Origin: Pegea sp. RAD2-039
Taxonomy: Eukaryota > Chordata > Thaliacea > Salpida > Salpidae
Length of the DNA stretch: 64,000 nucleotides
Reading direction: 5' to 3'
Assembly (NCBI GenBank): GCA_034620365.1
Contig: JAQGEQ010000290.1
Location: 1 to 64,000, forward strand
Program-made: the position numbers and the translations under genes
Notes under the pieces: model-generated
The model's database searches: none
What the model saw: only the letters and a program-made list of their open reading frames with translations
Told to the model about the DNA's origin: nothing
Shown here: one piece after another, positions 10,095-22,170 of the stretch
Layout: each line of letters starts with the position of its first letter
How positions within the stretch are numbered: the first letter of the stretch is position 1

Positions 10095-11878
10095 TGGGTT
10101 TAGGAGGTGCAAACAGGGTTTAGGAGGTACACACATGGTTTAGGAGGTACAAACAGGGTTTAAGAGGCACAAACAGGGTTTAAGAGGTACAAACAGGGTT
10201 AGGAGGTACAAACAGGGTTTTGGAGGTACAAACAGGGTTAGGAGGTACAAACAGGGTTTAGAAAGTGCAAACAGGATTTAGGTGGTAGAAACAGGGCTTA
10301 GGAGGTACAAACGAGTTTAAAGGTAGAAACAGGGTTTAAGGGGTAGTATCAGGGTTTAGGAAGTACAAACAGGGTTAGGGGTGCAAACAGGGTTTAGGAT
10401 GTACAAACAAGGATTAGGAGCTACAAACAAGGATTAGGAGCTACAAAAAGGGTTTAAGAGGTACAAAAAGGGTTTATGAGGTACAAACAGGGTTTAGGAA
10501 GTACAAACAGGGTTTAGGGGGGTACAAACAGGGTTTAGGATGTAAAAACAGGGTTTAAGAAGTAAAAACAGGGTTTAGGAGGTACAAACAGGGTTTCAGA
10601 GGTACAAACAGGGTTTAAGAGGTACAAACAGGGTTTAGGAAGTACAAACAGGGTTTAGGAGGTACAAACAGGGTCTAAGACGTACAATCAGGGTTTTGGA
10701 GGTACAAACAGGATTTAGGAGGTACAAACAGGATTTAGGAGGTACAAACAGGGTTTAAGAGGTACAAACAGGATTTAGGAGGTACAAACAGGGTTTAGGA
10801 GGTACAAACAGGGTTTAGGGGGGTACAAACAGGGTTTAAGAGGTGCAAACAGGGTTTAGGAGCTACAAACAAGTTTTTGGAGGTACAAACAGGGTTTAGG
10901 AGGTACAAACTGAGTATAAGAGGTGCAAACAGGGTTTAGGAGCTACAAACAAGTTTTTGGAGGTACAAACAGGGTTTAGGAGGTACAAACAGGGTTTATG
11001 AGGTACAAACAGGGTTTAGGAAGTATAAACAGGGTTTAGGAGGTACAAACAGGGTCTAAGACGTACAATCAGGGTTTAAGAGGTACAAACAAGGTTTTGG
11101 AGGTACAAACAGGATTTAGAAAGTGCAAACAGGATTTAGGTAGTAGAAACAGGGATTAGGAGGTACAAACGAGTTTAAAGGTAGAAACAGGGTTTAAGGG
11201 GTAGTATCAGGGTTTAGGAAGTACAAACAGGGTTAGGGGGTGCAAACAGGGTTTAGGAGCTACAAACAAGGATTAGGAGGTACAAAAAGGGTTTAGGAGG
11301 TACAAAAAGGGTTTAGGAGGTACAAACAGGGTTTAGGAAGTACAAACAGGGTTTAGGAGGTACAAACAGGGTTTAGCAGGTAAAAACAGGGATTAGCAGG
11401 TACAAACAGGGTTTAGGAGGTACAAACAGGGCTTAGGAAGTACAAACAGGGTTTAGGAGGTACAAACAGGGTTTAGGAAGTAGAAACAGGGTTTAGGAGG
11501 TACAAACAAGGTTTAGGAGGTACAAACAGGGTTAGGAGGTACAAACAGGGTTTAGGAAGTATAAACAGGGTTTAGGGGGGTACAAACAGGGTTTAGGAGG
11601 TACAAACAGGGTTAGGAGGTACTAACAGGGTTTAGGAGGGTACAAACAGGGATAGGAGGTACAAACAGGGTTTAGGGGGGTACAAACAGAGTTAGGAGGT
11701 ACAAACAGGGTTTAGGAAGTATAAACAGGGTTTAGGAGGTACAAACAAGGTTTTGGAGGTACAAACAGGATTTAGGAAGTACAAACAGGGTTAAGGAGGT
11801 ACAAACAGGATTTAGGAGGTGCAAACAGGGTTTAGGAGGTATAAACAGGGTTTAGGAAGTATAAACAGGGCTTAGGAA
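10095..11878. repeat. 20-bp minisatellite array (about 88 units)
   Basis: Tandem array with unit GGGTTTAGGAGGTACAAACA (18-21 bp variants). Variants include GGATTTAGG, GGTTTTGG and GAAGTACAAACA. A higher-order duplication is visible: a distinctive run of variants starting near 10257 recurs near 11115, an offset of about 858 bp. The array sits inside a LINE copy and replaces its middle. Confidence 0.95.
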
Positions 11879-11889
11879 AGGTCTTGATC

Positions 11890-12595
11890 TACATTTTGAC
11901 ACCAATTCAAAGTAGATAAAGTACTTTCATCATAATTTCCACGATAAAAAATTCCATTTGTTTGGAGTTTTAACGTTCTCTGAAAGTTTGATGGAGCTTG
12001 AATTCAATCATGTTGTGATCGCATGTCGGAGCAAAAGGTTCTTTTTGATCAACGTAGATAATGTTCTGAGGTTTTGATGTGATAATAAGATCCAAAGTAT
12101 TACCACTAACTTGGGTTAGAAAAATAACCATCTGAGATAGGTTATTGGTAACTTGGTTTGGAAAAGTTTTGAGATAGGTTATTCGCTGAATTAAGATGTC
12201 GTAAACGAATTTCCCATAAATGTTAAATTTGGGTTATTCCAATTAATTTTACTGAAATTAAAATCCCCAAAAAATATATAACTCAGGACACACAACACTC
12301 TTCAAAACCTCCAAAAAAGCCTTAACAGTAACTTCATTAATTTTAGAGGGTGGTAGATAGGAACATATAAAACAAGAAAACTTGAATTTTGAGTAATGAG
12401 TAATAATCTCAAATCCTGGAAAATTAATGGCATCAATCTGAGTTCTGGAGATCTTGGGTGCAAGCGATGTTCTGTAAATTACGCAAACACCGCCGCTTCT
12501 ATCATACAGTCTGTCATAATGCAAAACACAAAAAATTACCGTCAACTATGAAAAAATCAGGATAAAACTGTTTCAACCAAGTTTTTGTGCTTTCC
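11890..12595 (-). mobile_element. Decayed LINE fragment, right of the minisatellite
   Basis: Aligns with about 3660-4370 of the intact LINE, i.e. the endonuclease end. A 95-codon remnant (12258-12545) still reads the GGVCVIYRTSLAP block, and on the + strand the segment near 12000-12045 is almost identical to 3765-3810. Frameshifts and internal deletions make it non-functional. Confidence 0.85.
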
Positions 12596-13387
12596 ATTAG
12601 AAGCATCACATTCGTAACGAATTTTTTGTTTAAAAAGAGTTGAAATGTAAAAAATACTACAACTAACATGAAAAAAAAACTAACTATCATCTTTTAATAA
12701 GATTAGAACTCTTGGCGATAAAGCAAACCATCTTATTTGTTGTCTCCATCAAATGTAGGCTTTCAAAAACTGTGTTTTGCTGTCACGTACCCACTATTAA
12801 ACTAAGAGCTTTTGTGTTTACTTCATTAACCTGTCGTGAGCGATCTAAATGCGCAGCAACAAAAAGATGACAAACAAGAAAAATTTCGCACTAATCATAT
12901 TTTTTCTTTATTTGCTTAGGAAAAAACTGATTAAGTAAACGACATAAGCCCTTCTTCAACGACTATTAATTAATTTTTCTTAAACAGACCATTCTCATCT
13001 TTTGATAAGTACCACCCGTCCGCTAGAAAGGTCGTTGCGAGTCGCGTTTGAGAACCCAGAATCGAATGATCAACCTTATAGTGATTATCTATTTAGTAAC
13101 CCCCAATTTATTACCAACCAAACCAAATATTCTCATTTTTGTAAAAGTTCTTTAATTAAACTAAATCTGAATAAAATATGATTTCGGTCTTAAAGAGCAA
13201 AACATTTAAATTTACCTAAAATTTAATAAAAACGAGAAACTAAATTCTATAAATTCATGAAAAGGTTGCTGTTTAGTTGAAAAACTGATCGGTTTTAAAC
13301 AATAAAAATAAAACTTGAGCAAAATTAATGATGAAAATTTAAAAGATTATGAAGTGAATCAAGCAACATTTTATAGAATCACATAAA
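12596..13387. other. Spacer downstream of ITPA
   Basis: No open frame or RNA gene recognised. A less AT-rich patch at 13000-13090 carries no identifiable feature. Part of the low-numbered end adjoining 13388 is the ITPA 3' UTR. Confidence 0.4.
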
Positions 13388-14239
13388 TCAACAACGAGAA
13401 TTGAAGTATGTCTGTAATTGATGAAGAGCTTTAGCTCGATGTGAAATCGAATCTTTCTGATCAGCGCTCATTTCAGCATATCTAAAAAAAGGTAATAAAA
13501 AGTTATTTAAAAATTAATAAAAATCAAGACTTACGTCAGTTCAAAACTTTCTGGTTGAAAACAAGGGTCCCAGCCAAAGGTATTGGGTCCACGAGGAGCT
13601 ACAATCGTACCCTAAATGAAGCATGTTGATAAGTAAAGTGAAGATTTTGTTGAAGTTTTACTTTGCAACATCCTTTGAATAAAAGAACTTCATCATCGGG
13701 ATTTCCTGAATGATAAGCAAAAGTACAAACAGCAACAGCGGATTTATCATCCCAAGCTGAAAGCAGTTTGAAGAGGCCTTCTGGTCCAAGCTTTTTCAAA
13801 AACCATTTTCTGTAAATATTCAGATATTATTAACACAATTGATTACAGCAATACGTAAATTATTTGCAATTTTTTTGACAAAAAGAATCTTCAATTGAAC
13901 TCAGATACAAATAGTAAAAAAATGATATACATATAAGGTCCCGGTAGACCACCAAGTGAATTGAATCCAAGACAGGTATCTTCCACTAAAACTGGACCTT
14001 TTAATTGGCGTAGTGCTTCCGTGCATTTTGATCTTGAAATATCATCAGCTTCACCTTGATATTCAGGTACTATAGGAAAGTAAAGTTGAAATTTGTATAA
14101 AAGAACAGAAAAGAGCTTTATACTTGCAATCAATAACAACATTGACAAATTGAAGAGATTCATTTTTCGACATCAATCTTACAACTTCTTTTAACTTATT
14201 CTGATTTCCAGTCACAAATTGAATAGTTTTTTTTGACAT
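13388..14239 (-). CDS. ITPA: Inosine triphosphate pyrophosphatase (ITPA)
   Basis: Hydrolyses ITP, dITP and XTP to the monophosphates in the cytosol, cleaning the nucleotide pool. Exons on the minus strand: 14128-14239, 13931-14069, 13662-13809, 13535-13611 and 13388-13481, giving 189 residues (human about 194). The family signature is complete: [12 protein letters not shown] at the N-terminus, [61 protein letters not shown] and [19 protein letters not shown]. Intron 1 fits only with a GC donor (GCAAGT at 14127), which restores IDLPEYQGE exactly; the other introns are GT-AG. A T-rich acceptor lies 24 nt before the ATG (exon edge at 14263). The gene lies 154 bp downstream of the KARS stop on the same strand. 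Confidence 0.95.
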
Positions 14240-14393
14240 GATTAAATTTATGAAATATATCTGCTATGTGCAAAAAAAATTTGATATTAAATTATGAGTA
14301 TAGAAACTAATCTACAATCAGATACTAGTGAAATCAGATCAACTAGATAAACTGATCAAAGTAAGAATAATTACTAAATTTGATATCAAGTTT

Positions 14394-16115
14394 TTAATCT
14401 GTTGGCGGCTTCTCATTGATTTCTGGTTTCATTGCCGGAAACAACAAAACTTCTTTAATATTGTTTGAATCAGTTAAGAACATTGTCATACGGTCAATAC
14501 CCATACCCCATCCAGCTGTAGGTGGCAGTGCGTATTCAAGAGATGTACAGAAGTTTTCGTCAACACATTGAGCTTCATCATCTCCAGCAGCCTTATCTGC
14601 AGCTTGTTGTTCAAATCTTTCTCGCTGAACAGCAGGATCATTCAATTCAGTATATGCGTTGCAAATTTCTTTCTTATTAACAAAAAGCTCGAACCTTTCG
14701 GTTAAACCTTTTCTATCTCGATGATATTTTGCCAAGGGGCTCATTATCTCAGGATGGTTGATAATAAATGTTGGATTAATGCATTGAACTTCTAAATAAT
14801 CACCAACAAGTTTGTCAAGCATTCTTGCAACAGTTCTTGGAGCAGCACATTCAACACCCAATTCAACACATATCTTATCAATAGCTTCCTTAGCTTCAGT
14901 TGTATGCAACTCTGTTTCTTTTGGAAATACTTTGCCAGTATACTTGGCTAAATCAGGTAACATATCAAAGCGTTTGAAAGGTGGTGAGTAATCAACTTCA
15001 TAAAACTCACCATCCGGGCCTTCAGGATGATACTTTAATTTATAAGATCCAGTTATGCTTTTTACAAGCCCTGATATTAAAGTTTCAGTGATTGACATCA
15101 AATCATTGTAATCAGCATAAGCCATATAAAACTCACACGAAGTAAACTCAGGATTATGAGTCATATCAATACCTTCGTTGCGGAACAACCTTCCAATTTC
15201 ATATACACGATCTAACCCACCAACCACCAGCATCTTCAAATACAGTTCTGGAGCCACTCTCAGATACAAATCCATATTCAAATCATTATGATGAGTGATA
15301 AATGGTTTAGCAGTGGCGCCACCAGCAATCATATTCATTATAGGAGTCTCAACCTCCAAAAAACCCATTGAATCCAAGAATTTACGGACATAAGAAATGA
15401 TTTGAGCTCGAATAATAAACTTTTGCCGGACATTTTCGTTCATTATCAAATCTAAATATCGCTTTCTATATCTTGTTTCTTTGTCTTTGAAACCAAAATG
15501 CAAATGTGGCAGCATATGCAGACATGGTGACAGCACTGTAATTGACTTTGGAACAATACTAAGTTCACCAGTCTTGGTTTTAGCTGGATGACCTACAATC
15601 CCAACTACATCTCCTCTTCTAACTTGTTCAACAATTGCAACAAACTCTGATGGTGATGAATACATTTTAGCATTCGCCATTACTTGTATCTTAACACCTT
15701 CTCCACGTAAATCATAAAAAACCAATTTAGCACCAGACTTTCTAATGGAGTGAATTCGACCACTAATGCTGCAAGCTACATCCTCTAGATGCTTCCCAGC
15801 TTCAATGCTCTTGTAACTTTCAATAAAAGTTGATAGAGATATCGAAACATGAAATTTATGAGGATAGGGATTCTCTCCATTGTCTTTTCTACTTTGAATA
15901 TAATTCTTTCTCATCTCATGATATTGATTGGGGTCCATTAGTTCTTCATTTAACTGAGGATTTTCAGAATCTTTTTTACAAGTAGCAACTGAATCTTTGC
16001 TTTTAGCTTTTGCTTCTTTTTCTTCAGCTTTCTTCTTAGCTTTTAGTCGACGTTTTTGTTCATTTTTACTGATCTTTTGTTCTTCAGCTAGCTGTTCACA
16101 ATTTTTATCAGCCAT
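14394..16115 (-). CDS. KARS1: Lysyl-tRNA synthetase, cytosolic (class II)
   Basis: Charges tRNA-Lys. Intronless in its coding part, 573 residues (human about 597). A Lys/Glu-rich N-terminal extension (about 1-70; [18 protein letters not shown]) as in animal KARS is followed by the OB-fold anticodon-binding domain (about 110-195). The class II catalytic core has motif 1 at about 250-260 (FLEVETPIM), motif 2 at about 311-330 ([15 protein letters not shown]) and motif 3 at about 535-547 ([13 protein letters not shown]), then [15 protein letters not shown] near the C-terminus. The ATG is preceded 35 nt upstream by a TTTTTTTTGCAG acceptor (exon edge 16150), implying a spliced 5' UTR or a trans-splice site. 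No mitochondrial targeting exon is seen. Confidence 0.97.
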   Translation of the reverse strand: MADKNCEQLAEEQKISKNEQKRRLKAKKKAEEKEAKAKSKDSVATCKKDSENPQLNEELMDPNQYHEMRKNYIQSRKDNGENPYPHKFHVSISLSTFIESYKSIEAGKHLEDVACSISGRIHSIRKSGAKLVFYDLRGEGVKIQVMANAKMYSSPSEFVAIVEQVRRGDVVGIVGHPAKTKTGELSIVPKSITVLSPCLHMLPHLHFGFKDKETRYRKRYLDLIMNENVRQKFIIRAQIISYVRKFLDSMGFLEVETPIMNMIAGGATAKPFITHHNDLNMDLYLRVAPELYLKMLVVGGLDRVYEIGRLFRNEGIDMTHNPEFTSCEFYMAYADYNDLMSITETLISGLVKSITGSYKLKYHPEGPDGEFYEVDYSPPFKRFDMLPDLAKYTGKVFPKETELHTTEAKEAIDKICVELGVECAAPRTVARMLDKLVGDYLEVQCINPTFIINHPEIMSPLAKYHRDRKGLTERFELFVNKKEICNAYTELNDPAVQRERFEQQAADKAAGDDEAQCVDENFCTSLEYALPPTAGWGMGIDRMTMFLTDSNNIKEVLLFPAMKPEINEKPPTD

Positions 16116-16150
16116 TATACTCTAATTTGATGGCAATTCATACAAAAAGT

Positions 16151-17457
16151 CTGCAAAAAAAAGTTTGAGCAATTTTTTTAATTTTCTTTTTATTAAAAAT
16201 ATTTTTACAATTCAAATGAGTTTTATCTAGAGAAAAATAATTCCTAATAAATGATGTTTACCATGAGAACAAAATAGTTTATTTATACTTTTAACATCAT
16301 GAACTTTTTAGACATATAAGAATAAATAATATAGAGAACATATTGAATATAAGGAATGCTAATGTGGAACTAATTAACTGATATTCTTTACATGCCACAC
16401 TCAAGAACAATTTAGCAAAAATGACAGACATTATAATATTTCTTTACATTACATTTACTTTAAACAATAGTCTAAAAAATCAAATAATTAGATCCGCCAT
16501 GGGCAGTTTTAATTCAAAAAAAGTTCTATAAATTATGAAAAAGTTTAATCCTAAATGAAAAATCAAATTGTTAAAGAAATGTAAACCAAAATTGATGAAA
16601 AATTGTTTTATGCAAATATGAAGTACAAATCCAGGTAAAAAAGTTGACAATTAAAAAAACTTATACAAGATCAATATACTAAAACAACTTTACTAATAAA
16701 AATCACTTTCAAACAATTGAATGTTTTTAAAACTATTCTTTAAAAAAAAAAAAAACTTTATTTTTTCAAAAACTCATCACTTTGTCCATAACATCCAACA
16801 ACTATAAATTTAAAATCTTATAAAAAAATCTGCAAATAAATACAAGGTTTTATGACTCATTGATATACAAATAAATTATAATAAAAATTGTTGTATACTT
16901 ATCAACCTTAGATATCAAAAATATGTGACAAATAGAAGATTTTATACTTTATACTAAATATAATCTCATGATAAACACTTTTATAACTTCATATAACAAT
17001 CATGTTAACATACTCTTATGAAAGAATAGAATTACAATTTATAAAAAATAGCAGAAAAGTTTTGTAAACTAAATATTGTATCTGATCATAGAATACTGAA
17101 TTTTAATTTAAAGGATTTGAGAAAATATAACATTTTATTAAAATTATTACAATTTAGTGAATCAAAGTTAGTTGAAACTAGTTTTGGTATTTAAAGAATC
17201 ATTTAAATCATGCATCAAAAACAAATAATAATTATTAAAAGATATAAGCATCTATTGATAAGTCAAAAACCTAGCACATGAAATCAAGTTATGACAATAT
17301 ATACAAAAAACATAACCAACAATTTGTAAATATATTTAAATATATACTTTTAAATATATTGGTAAATTTAAAAGATTCATAAAAAAATTTTATGAAAAAA
17401 ACTTTGAAGATTATTTATCAAAGTCTGTAAGAATAAATTTATGCTAAAGTTCAGTTA
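16151..17457. other. AT-rich spacer
   Basis: No coding or RNA feature recognised. It contains the promoter side of KARS and beyond the GRASP polyadenylation signal at its high-coordinate edge. Confidence 0.4.
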
Positions 17458-17548
17458 TTTATTTTGAAAGAATATTTGAAATAATATGAACAAGTGGAAA
17501 AGTATACAGCTATAAATGAAGTAAATTAGACAAAAATTGTTTACAAGA

Positions 17549-18775
17549 CTAAGCAGTAGATGGAACATTGACTTCTTCAGAATTTTGAGCAGATTCTTCA
17601 GTTTCAGCAACTGGTGTTTTCACTTTCACTTCCTCACTTAAATCACCAGCAGAGACAACTTCAGTTGTTGTAGATGGAACTGATGATGTAAGAGCATTTT
17701 CTGATAACTGAGGAGCACCAGCTGTTGACAATAAAGGCATAGAAGCTACTAAACTTTCAACTGGTGGTAATTGTATAGAGCTTGGAAGGTTTAGTGGTGG
17801 CAAATTGGCTAAGTTAGGAATAGGAGTCATTGCTGGTATATTCAAAGGAGCCATTGGAGGCAGGTTTGGAGGTAAAGTAATATTCATCATCGGTGGGAGA
17901 TTGGGGAGTGTAGTTGGAAGAGTTCCTGTTGCAAGATTAGGGATAATTGTAGAAGTTATAGGTGGTAAATTGCTTGTAATGTTGATATTTCCTGGTAAAA
18001 CATTAGTACTAGTAGCAACTGGTTCAGAAGCCTTATCTGGTGTTTTTTGTAATGATATTTCAGTGTAACCATCTATGGGTAATGAAACATCTGATGAACT
18101 ATTATCAACTGCAGGAGGTACCACTTGCTTCACACTGATATTTTTACCTTCTGTAAATGGTTGTGTTGGAATACGATGTAGATATCCATAACCAATACCA
18201 CAACCAATACTACCATCACCACCCCAAACACTATTTGGTGTTATTACAACTTCTCTAGAAACATCACAGTCTGAATTATATACAAATAATTTCAATTGGC
18301 GGCCATCATGAGACTCAATCAAAGTAAATAAGTCATCTTGATCATTCAACATGGAATCAGAACCAATAATATAATCACTGTATGGTCGTAATCCAGCTAT
18401 ATATGCAGGTGAGTTTGGTTCAACATCTAAAACATGCCACACATGTTCATTTGCTCCTTCAAAGTAACCAAATCTGATAGAAACACCAAGTAAACCTTGC
18501 CCACCCCACATTGTGCTTGGAATTAGTGAGATTTCTCTGGTTTTCAAAGTTTTGCTGCTATACACTAACATTTTTATGGGTTTTTCCACATTAGCTTTGA
18601 GCAAATCTTTTAAAGAATCATCATCTTTGTTGAGTCGCGTGTTTCCAATCATCACAATAAAATCAAAAAATGGTTCCAAGCCAGCTTTGTGGCCTGGAGA
18701 ATCCTGCTGAACTCTCAAAACATGATAACCTTCACTCCCACCACCAGGTATGTCTGCACTTTGACCTGCACCCAT
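17549..18775 (-). CDS. GORASP2: Golgi reassembly-stacking protein (GRASP55/65 family)
   Basis: Peripheral Golgi membrane protein that tethers cisternae through its PDZ pair. Single coding exon, 408 residues. It starts MGAGQSA, a Gly2 context suited to N-myristoylation as in known GRASPs. PDZ-like domain 1 spans about residues 12-105 ([20 protein letters not shown]) and domain 2 about 108-200 ([19 protein letters not shown]), with the repeated [15 protein letters not shown] / [15 protein letters not shown] linkers diagnostic of the family. The C-terminal half (205-408) is Pro/Ser/Thr-rich and low complexity. An AG acceptor lies 39 nt before the ATG (exon edge 18814). AATAAA lies on the minus strand at 17458-17463, about 86 nt past the stop. 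Invertebrates usually have one GRASP, so GORASP1 versus GORASP2 is not a meaningful distinction here. Confidence 0.95.
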   Translation of the reverse strand: MGAGQSADIPGGGSEGYHVLRVQQDSPGHKAGLEPFFDFIVMIGNTRLNKDDDSLKDLLKANVEKPIKMLVYSSKTLKTREISLIPSTMWGGQGLLGVSIRFGYFEGANEHVWHVLDVEPNSPAYIAGLRPYSDYIIGSDSMLNDQDDLFTLIESHDGRQLKLFVYNSDCDVSREVVITPNSVWGGDGSIGCGIGYGYLHRIPTQPFTEGKNISVKQVVPPAVDNSSSDVSLPIDGYTEISLQKTPDKASEPVATSTNVLPGNINITSNLPPITSTIIPNLATGTLPTTLPNLPPMMNITLPPNLPPMAPLNIPAMTPIPNLANLPPLNLPSSIQLPPVESLVASMPLLSTAGAPQLSENALTSSVPSTTTEVVSAGDLSEEVKVKTPVAETEESAQNSEEVNVPSTA

Positions 18776-18814
18776 AGCTTACCAAACTATTTTAAAGAAA
18801 TTATAAAAATAATT

Positions 18815-21800
18815 CTGCAAATATACAATAGTGTTTCTTGAATAAGCTAAAAATAAATGTAAAACCTAAACTTTTATAAATTTAACAGATTTTAAGAATA
18901 TATAAGTATGATTATTATAAAATTAATATTTTTATAACTCAACAAATTTATTTCAAAAAACTATTGAAACAACTGCAAAAGTAAACGACAATTTAATAAT
19001 TTATACTTAAACAAGTATTAAAGAATTATCAACTTTTATAGATTTTAAAAAAATTAATTTCTTATAAAAAAAAAAGGTATTTCTACCCCGGTAGAATAAA
19101 TTGAAACAAACTTGACTTATCCAGAGTCGAAAAGACTATCGAAGTGCAACGTATAACTGTTAGTAGTTTTACTGGCTGTTAAACCATTTCGCCCAGAGTT
19201 TTCAAAATGCAATTATTTTCTTTACAATTTTAATGATAATAACTTTAAAATAGGGTTTTCCAAAAAATCTTAAAGTTTTAAACTTGTAACTTCTGTAATT
19301 TATTCGTACAAGTTTTTATTTTCAACCTTATAATTCATTTTAAATTAACACAACAAACCATTAAACTTCATCAATACTTTAATATTTAATATATATTTTT
19401 ACATTTTTTACAATGTAGCATCCTTTCAAGCATAAGATATAAAAAGGTATATAAATAAAATATAAAATAAGTCTTTTATTATTTTATCAGCGTGATGTAA
19501 AATGGGGTATGTTTTTGTTTGCATACTAATTAAAAATAAAGTCAAAGGCTGAACATACACTTAGTTTATTAACACATTTATTGTAAGTAACAATTGTAAA
19601 ATATTTTTCATTGCTAAACAACTATGATCGATAAATAACAAGCCTATTTAGGCTGCTTTAAGAAAAAAGGTTGAAATAAATTATTTTTACTGCAAATTTT
19701 CAAGGTATCTCTTATAAGCCTTAACAAACATTGAAAAATAATTCCAAGATATTGCTTAAGTCATTTTGGTAGGAGTATAATTCAAAAAATGGTTGTCGAA
19801 AATTTATATAAGTGACAACTAAAAATGGGTTTACTAACGATAAAATAGGTTTAAGAGACTGGTTTGCTTCACTTGACTATCAATGCAAGTTTTCTCTGTC
19901 TAAAGAAGATTCACTAGGCAAGAATGACATTTAATAAAGTAAGACTATAAATGTTCATCAGAAGATTCGATATACTTTTCGGTATCGCTTTATTCATTGC
20001 TCAGAAATTTGAGAAAATGGCTTGTCAGTCACCGACTAGGTAACTGAGGCTCGCAAGCTTACATAAATACAGTGATAGAAGTAAAGAACGCTTCACGAAT
20101 AGTCACTATAAGCTAAGAAAGATAAAAAGTAGAATATATTTCAAGGCAGTATGGGCACGGCTGGGGTACCATGTACAGTTTATGGATAAAATTAGAAAGT
20201 GAAAGTTAGTAACGTTATTAGAAAAAAGTTAGGAAAAGCTTCGCCGATAAGTTTTACCCACTGAATAATTTCGTTTATGTTTAAAATTCTATATACGTTG
20301 TAACTGTTTTGTTTTATGATGTTCCAGTGTTAGAATTAATTTGAACAAATGTTTTATTTATTTATATTCTATACTTCATAGGAGACTTCAAACCAAATGT
20401 CTACAAAATATGTTTATATATAAGACAATAACCTAGATAAAAAGAAAATTAAAATTGATTTTTTCAACTACAACAAATCTAGTAAATGACTAATTGCTGG
20501 TTTCAATTTAAACTTTTGGATTAAAAAATTTCACTTAATTTAGTGGCCACCTTATAATAATAATTAATAAAATTGTTCAATTTGCGCATTTCAAGTACCT
20601 ACTAAACAAACAACTTGATTCTGAAATAGTTTTAGATGTTATAAGTGCGTCAAAATTGAACATTTTATTAGACAAGAAACTATTTTGCCAAACAAAATTG
20701 CAATCTATTTGTATACATAACAACTTTTACATACCTTCTTCTTAGTAATATATTTTTTTTAATTTGTGATACTTGAATAATTTTGTTAATCCTTAATATG
20801 ACTACATCGATTTAATGACAAAACTTGAAATTAACTTTACAATAATAAGCTTAATACTTTGGCTGATATTGGAAAAATATTTTTCATAAATTTCGATTGT
20901 ATATTCTAAACACGAGTCTAAGTTTTTTAATTTAATATCAAAAATTATTAATTTTAGCATCAATTTTATTTATAAATTAGTGATTTCAAAATATGACAAA
21001 ACATAAACTTTAAGATAGTCAAATTTCGATATATTCAAATTCACCACAGAAACTAACTTATATACTCAGATTTATAATTGCTTTTACATTTTATATTGAG
21101 ATATTTGGAATCTACATTTTTCTAAATTTTAGACTAAAAATAATTAAATTTTGTATTTAAAAATGAAAGCATTTTTTATAGGAAAAAATCTATATCATTA
21201 AGCCTGTAATTTTATTAACATACTTGAAACATTTTACGCTTGATTAAACACAAAAGTCTTAGATTTCATTTAAAGCTCAGAATTCAGTTTGATAGCGATT
21301 ACTCTGTATGACATCTGTCAATATGGATAATAGTGTATGGTTGGTTTCCAGAAATTAGGATACAAAAAATTACATGTGAATGCTAATAGTCAGTTAATTG
21401 TAGCTTATTTTAATTACAGCAGCTATTTATGTTAATTAGATGAAGGCTATTGCTAAATTAATATATCAAAGAAGAGTATTTTATTGAAATTTCTGAAATT
21501 TTTATTTATATTATTATATATTATCTATAATATAGCTAAAAAATTAAGAAATAACTGAAATTATTTTTTTGCTTATTTATTTACTAATTAATTATATCTA
21601 ATTTTTTGTCAGTTAATTAAAAAAAATATGTTAAGAATAAAATTGATTTATTTTAAGTTAATTACCTCAAGAATAAACAAACTCATAAAATTTACATCAA
21701 GTTTTTTGATGATTAAATATTTTAATAAAATAAATATTAGTTGTTTTATTGTGAAATAAAAAAGTAGTAAATGAATTACTCAAAAATTATATTATTACTT

Positions 21801-22170
21801 TTCCTAACAAATTGAACTAAATAAAAATATTTTTGAAAAGCTTGTTTTCTAAAAATATAATCGTATTATTAGTTCGGCTGATAATTTAATATAAATGGAA
21901 TAAATTCTTTATAAATCTGATTTTTCAATGTTTTTAATCAAATCTTTCGTTAGTACAAAGTTTACAATGTTAAAGTTTATTTATTCAATATATTAATACC
22001 TTTTATCTGCCGCTGACCTTTATTTTAGCTTCAGGCTCAAGATTCAGAAGTAGATGTAATGTGAGTACAGGTAGCAAACCTTAAATCAATAAATAATAGA
22101 TTTGTTCGTACATCAGTCATCTAGTACTAGTCGTATAATTCTTGGTTGAAATTTGAATTAAAATCTTCTG
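18815..22170. other. Long AT-rich spacer
   Basis: About 3.3 kb with no supported gene. Two stretches are less AT-rich (19080-19200 and 19850-20240) but show no extended open frame or RNA fold recognised by eye. They could be regulatory or decayed repeats. Confidence 0.4.

Noticed and set aside
10095..11878. TTTAGGG-like words suggesting interstitial telomere repeats
   Set aside because: The true period is about 20 bp and the TTTAGG word is only part of it; no run of pure telomere units exists.
10095..11878. CRISPR-like regular repeat
   Set aside because: There are no unique spacers between units; it is a eukaryotic minisatellite.
17805..18068. Plus-strand Gly/Val-rich frame
   Set aside because: Antisense of the proline-rich tail of GRASP, which gives such composition.
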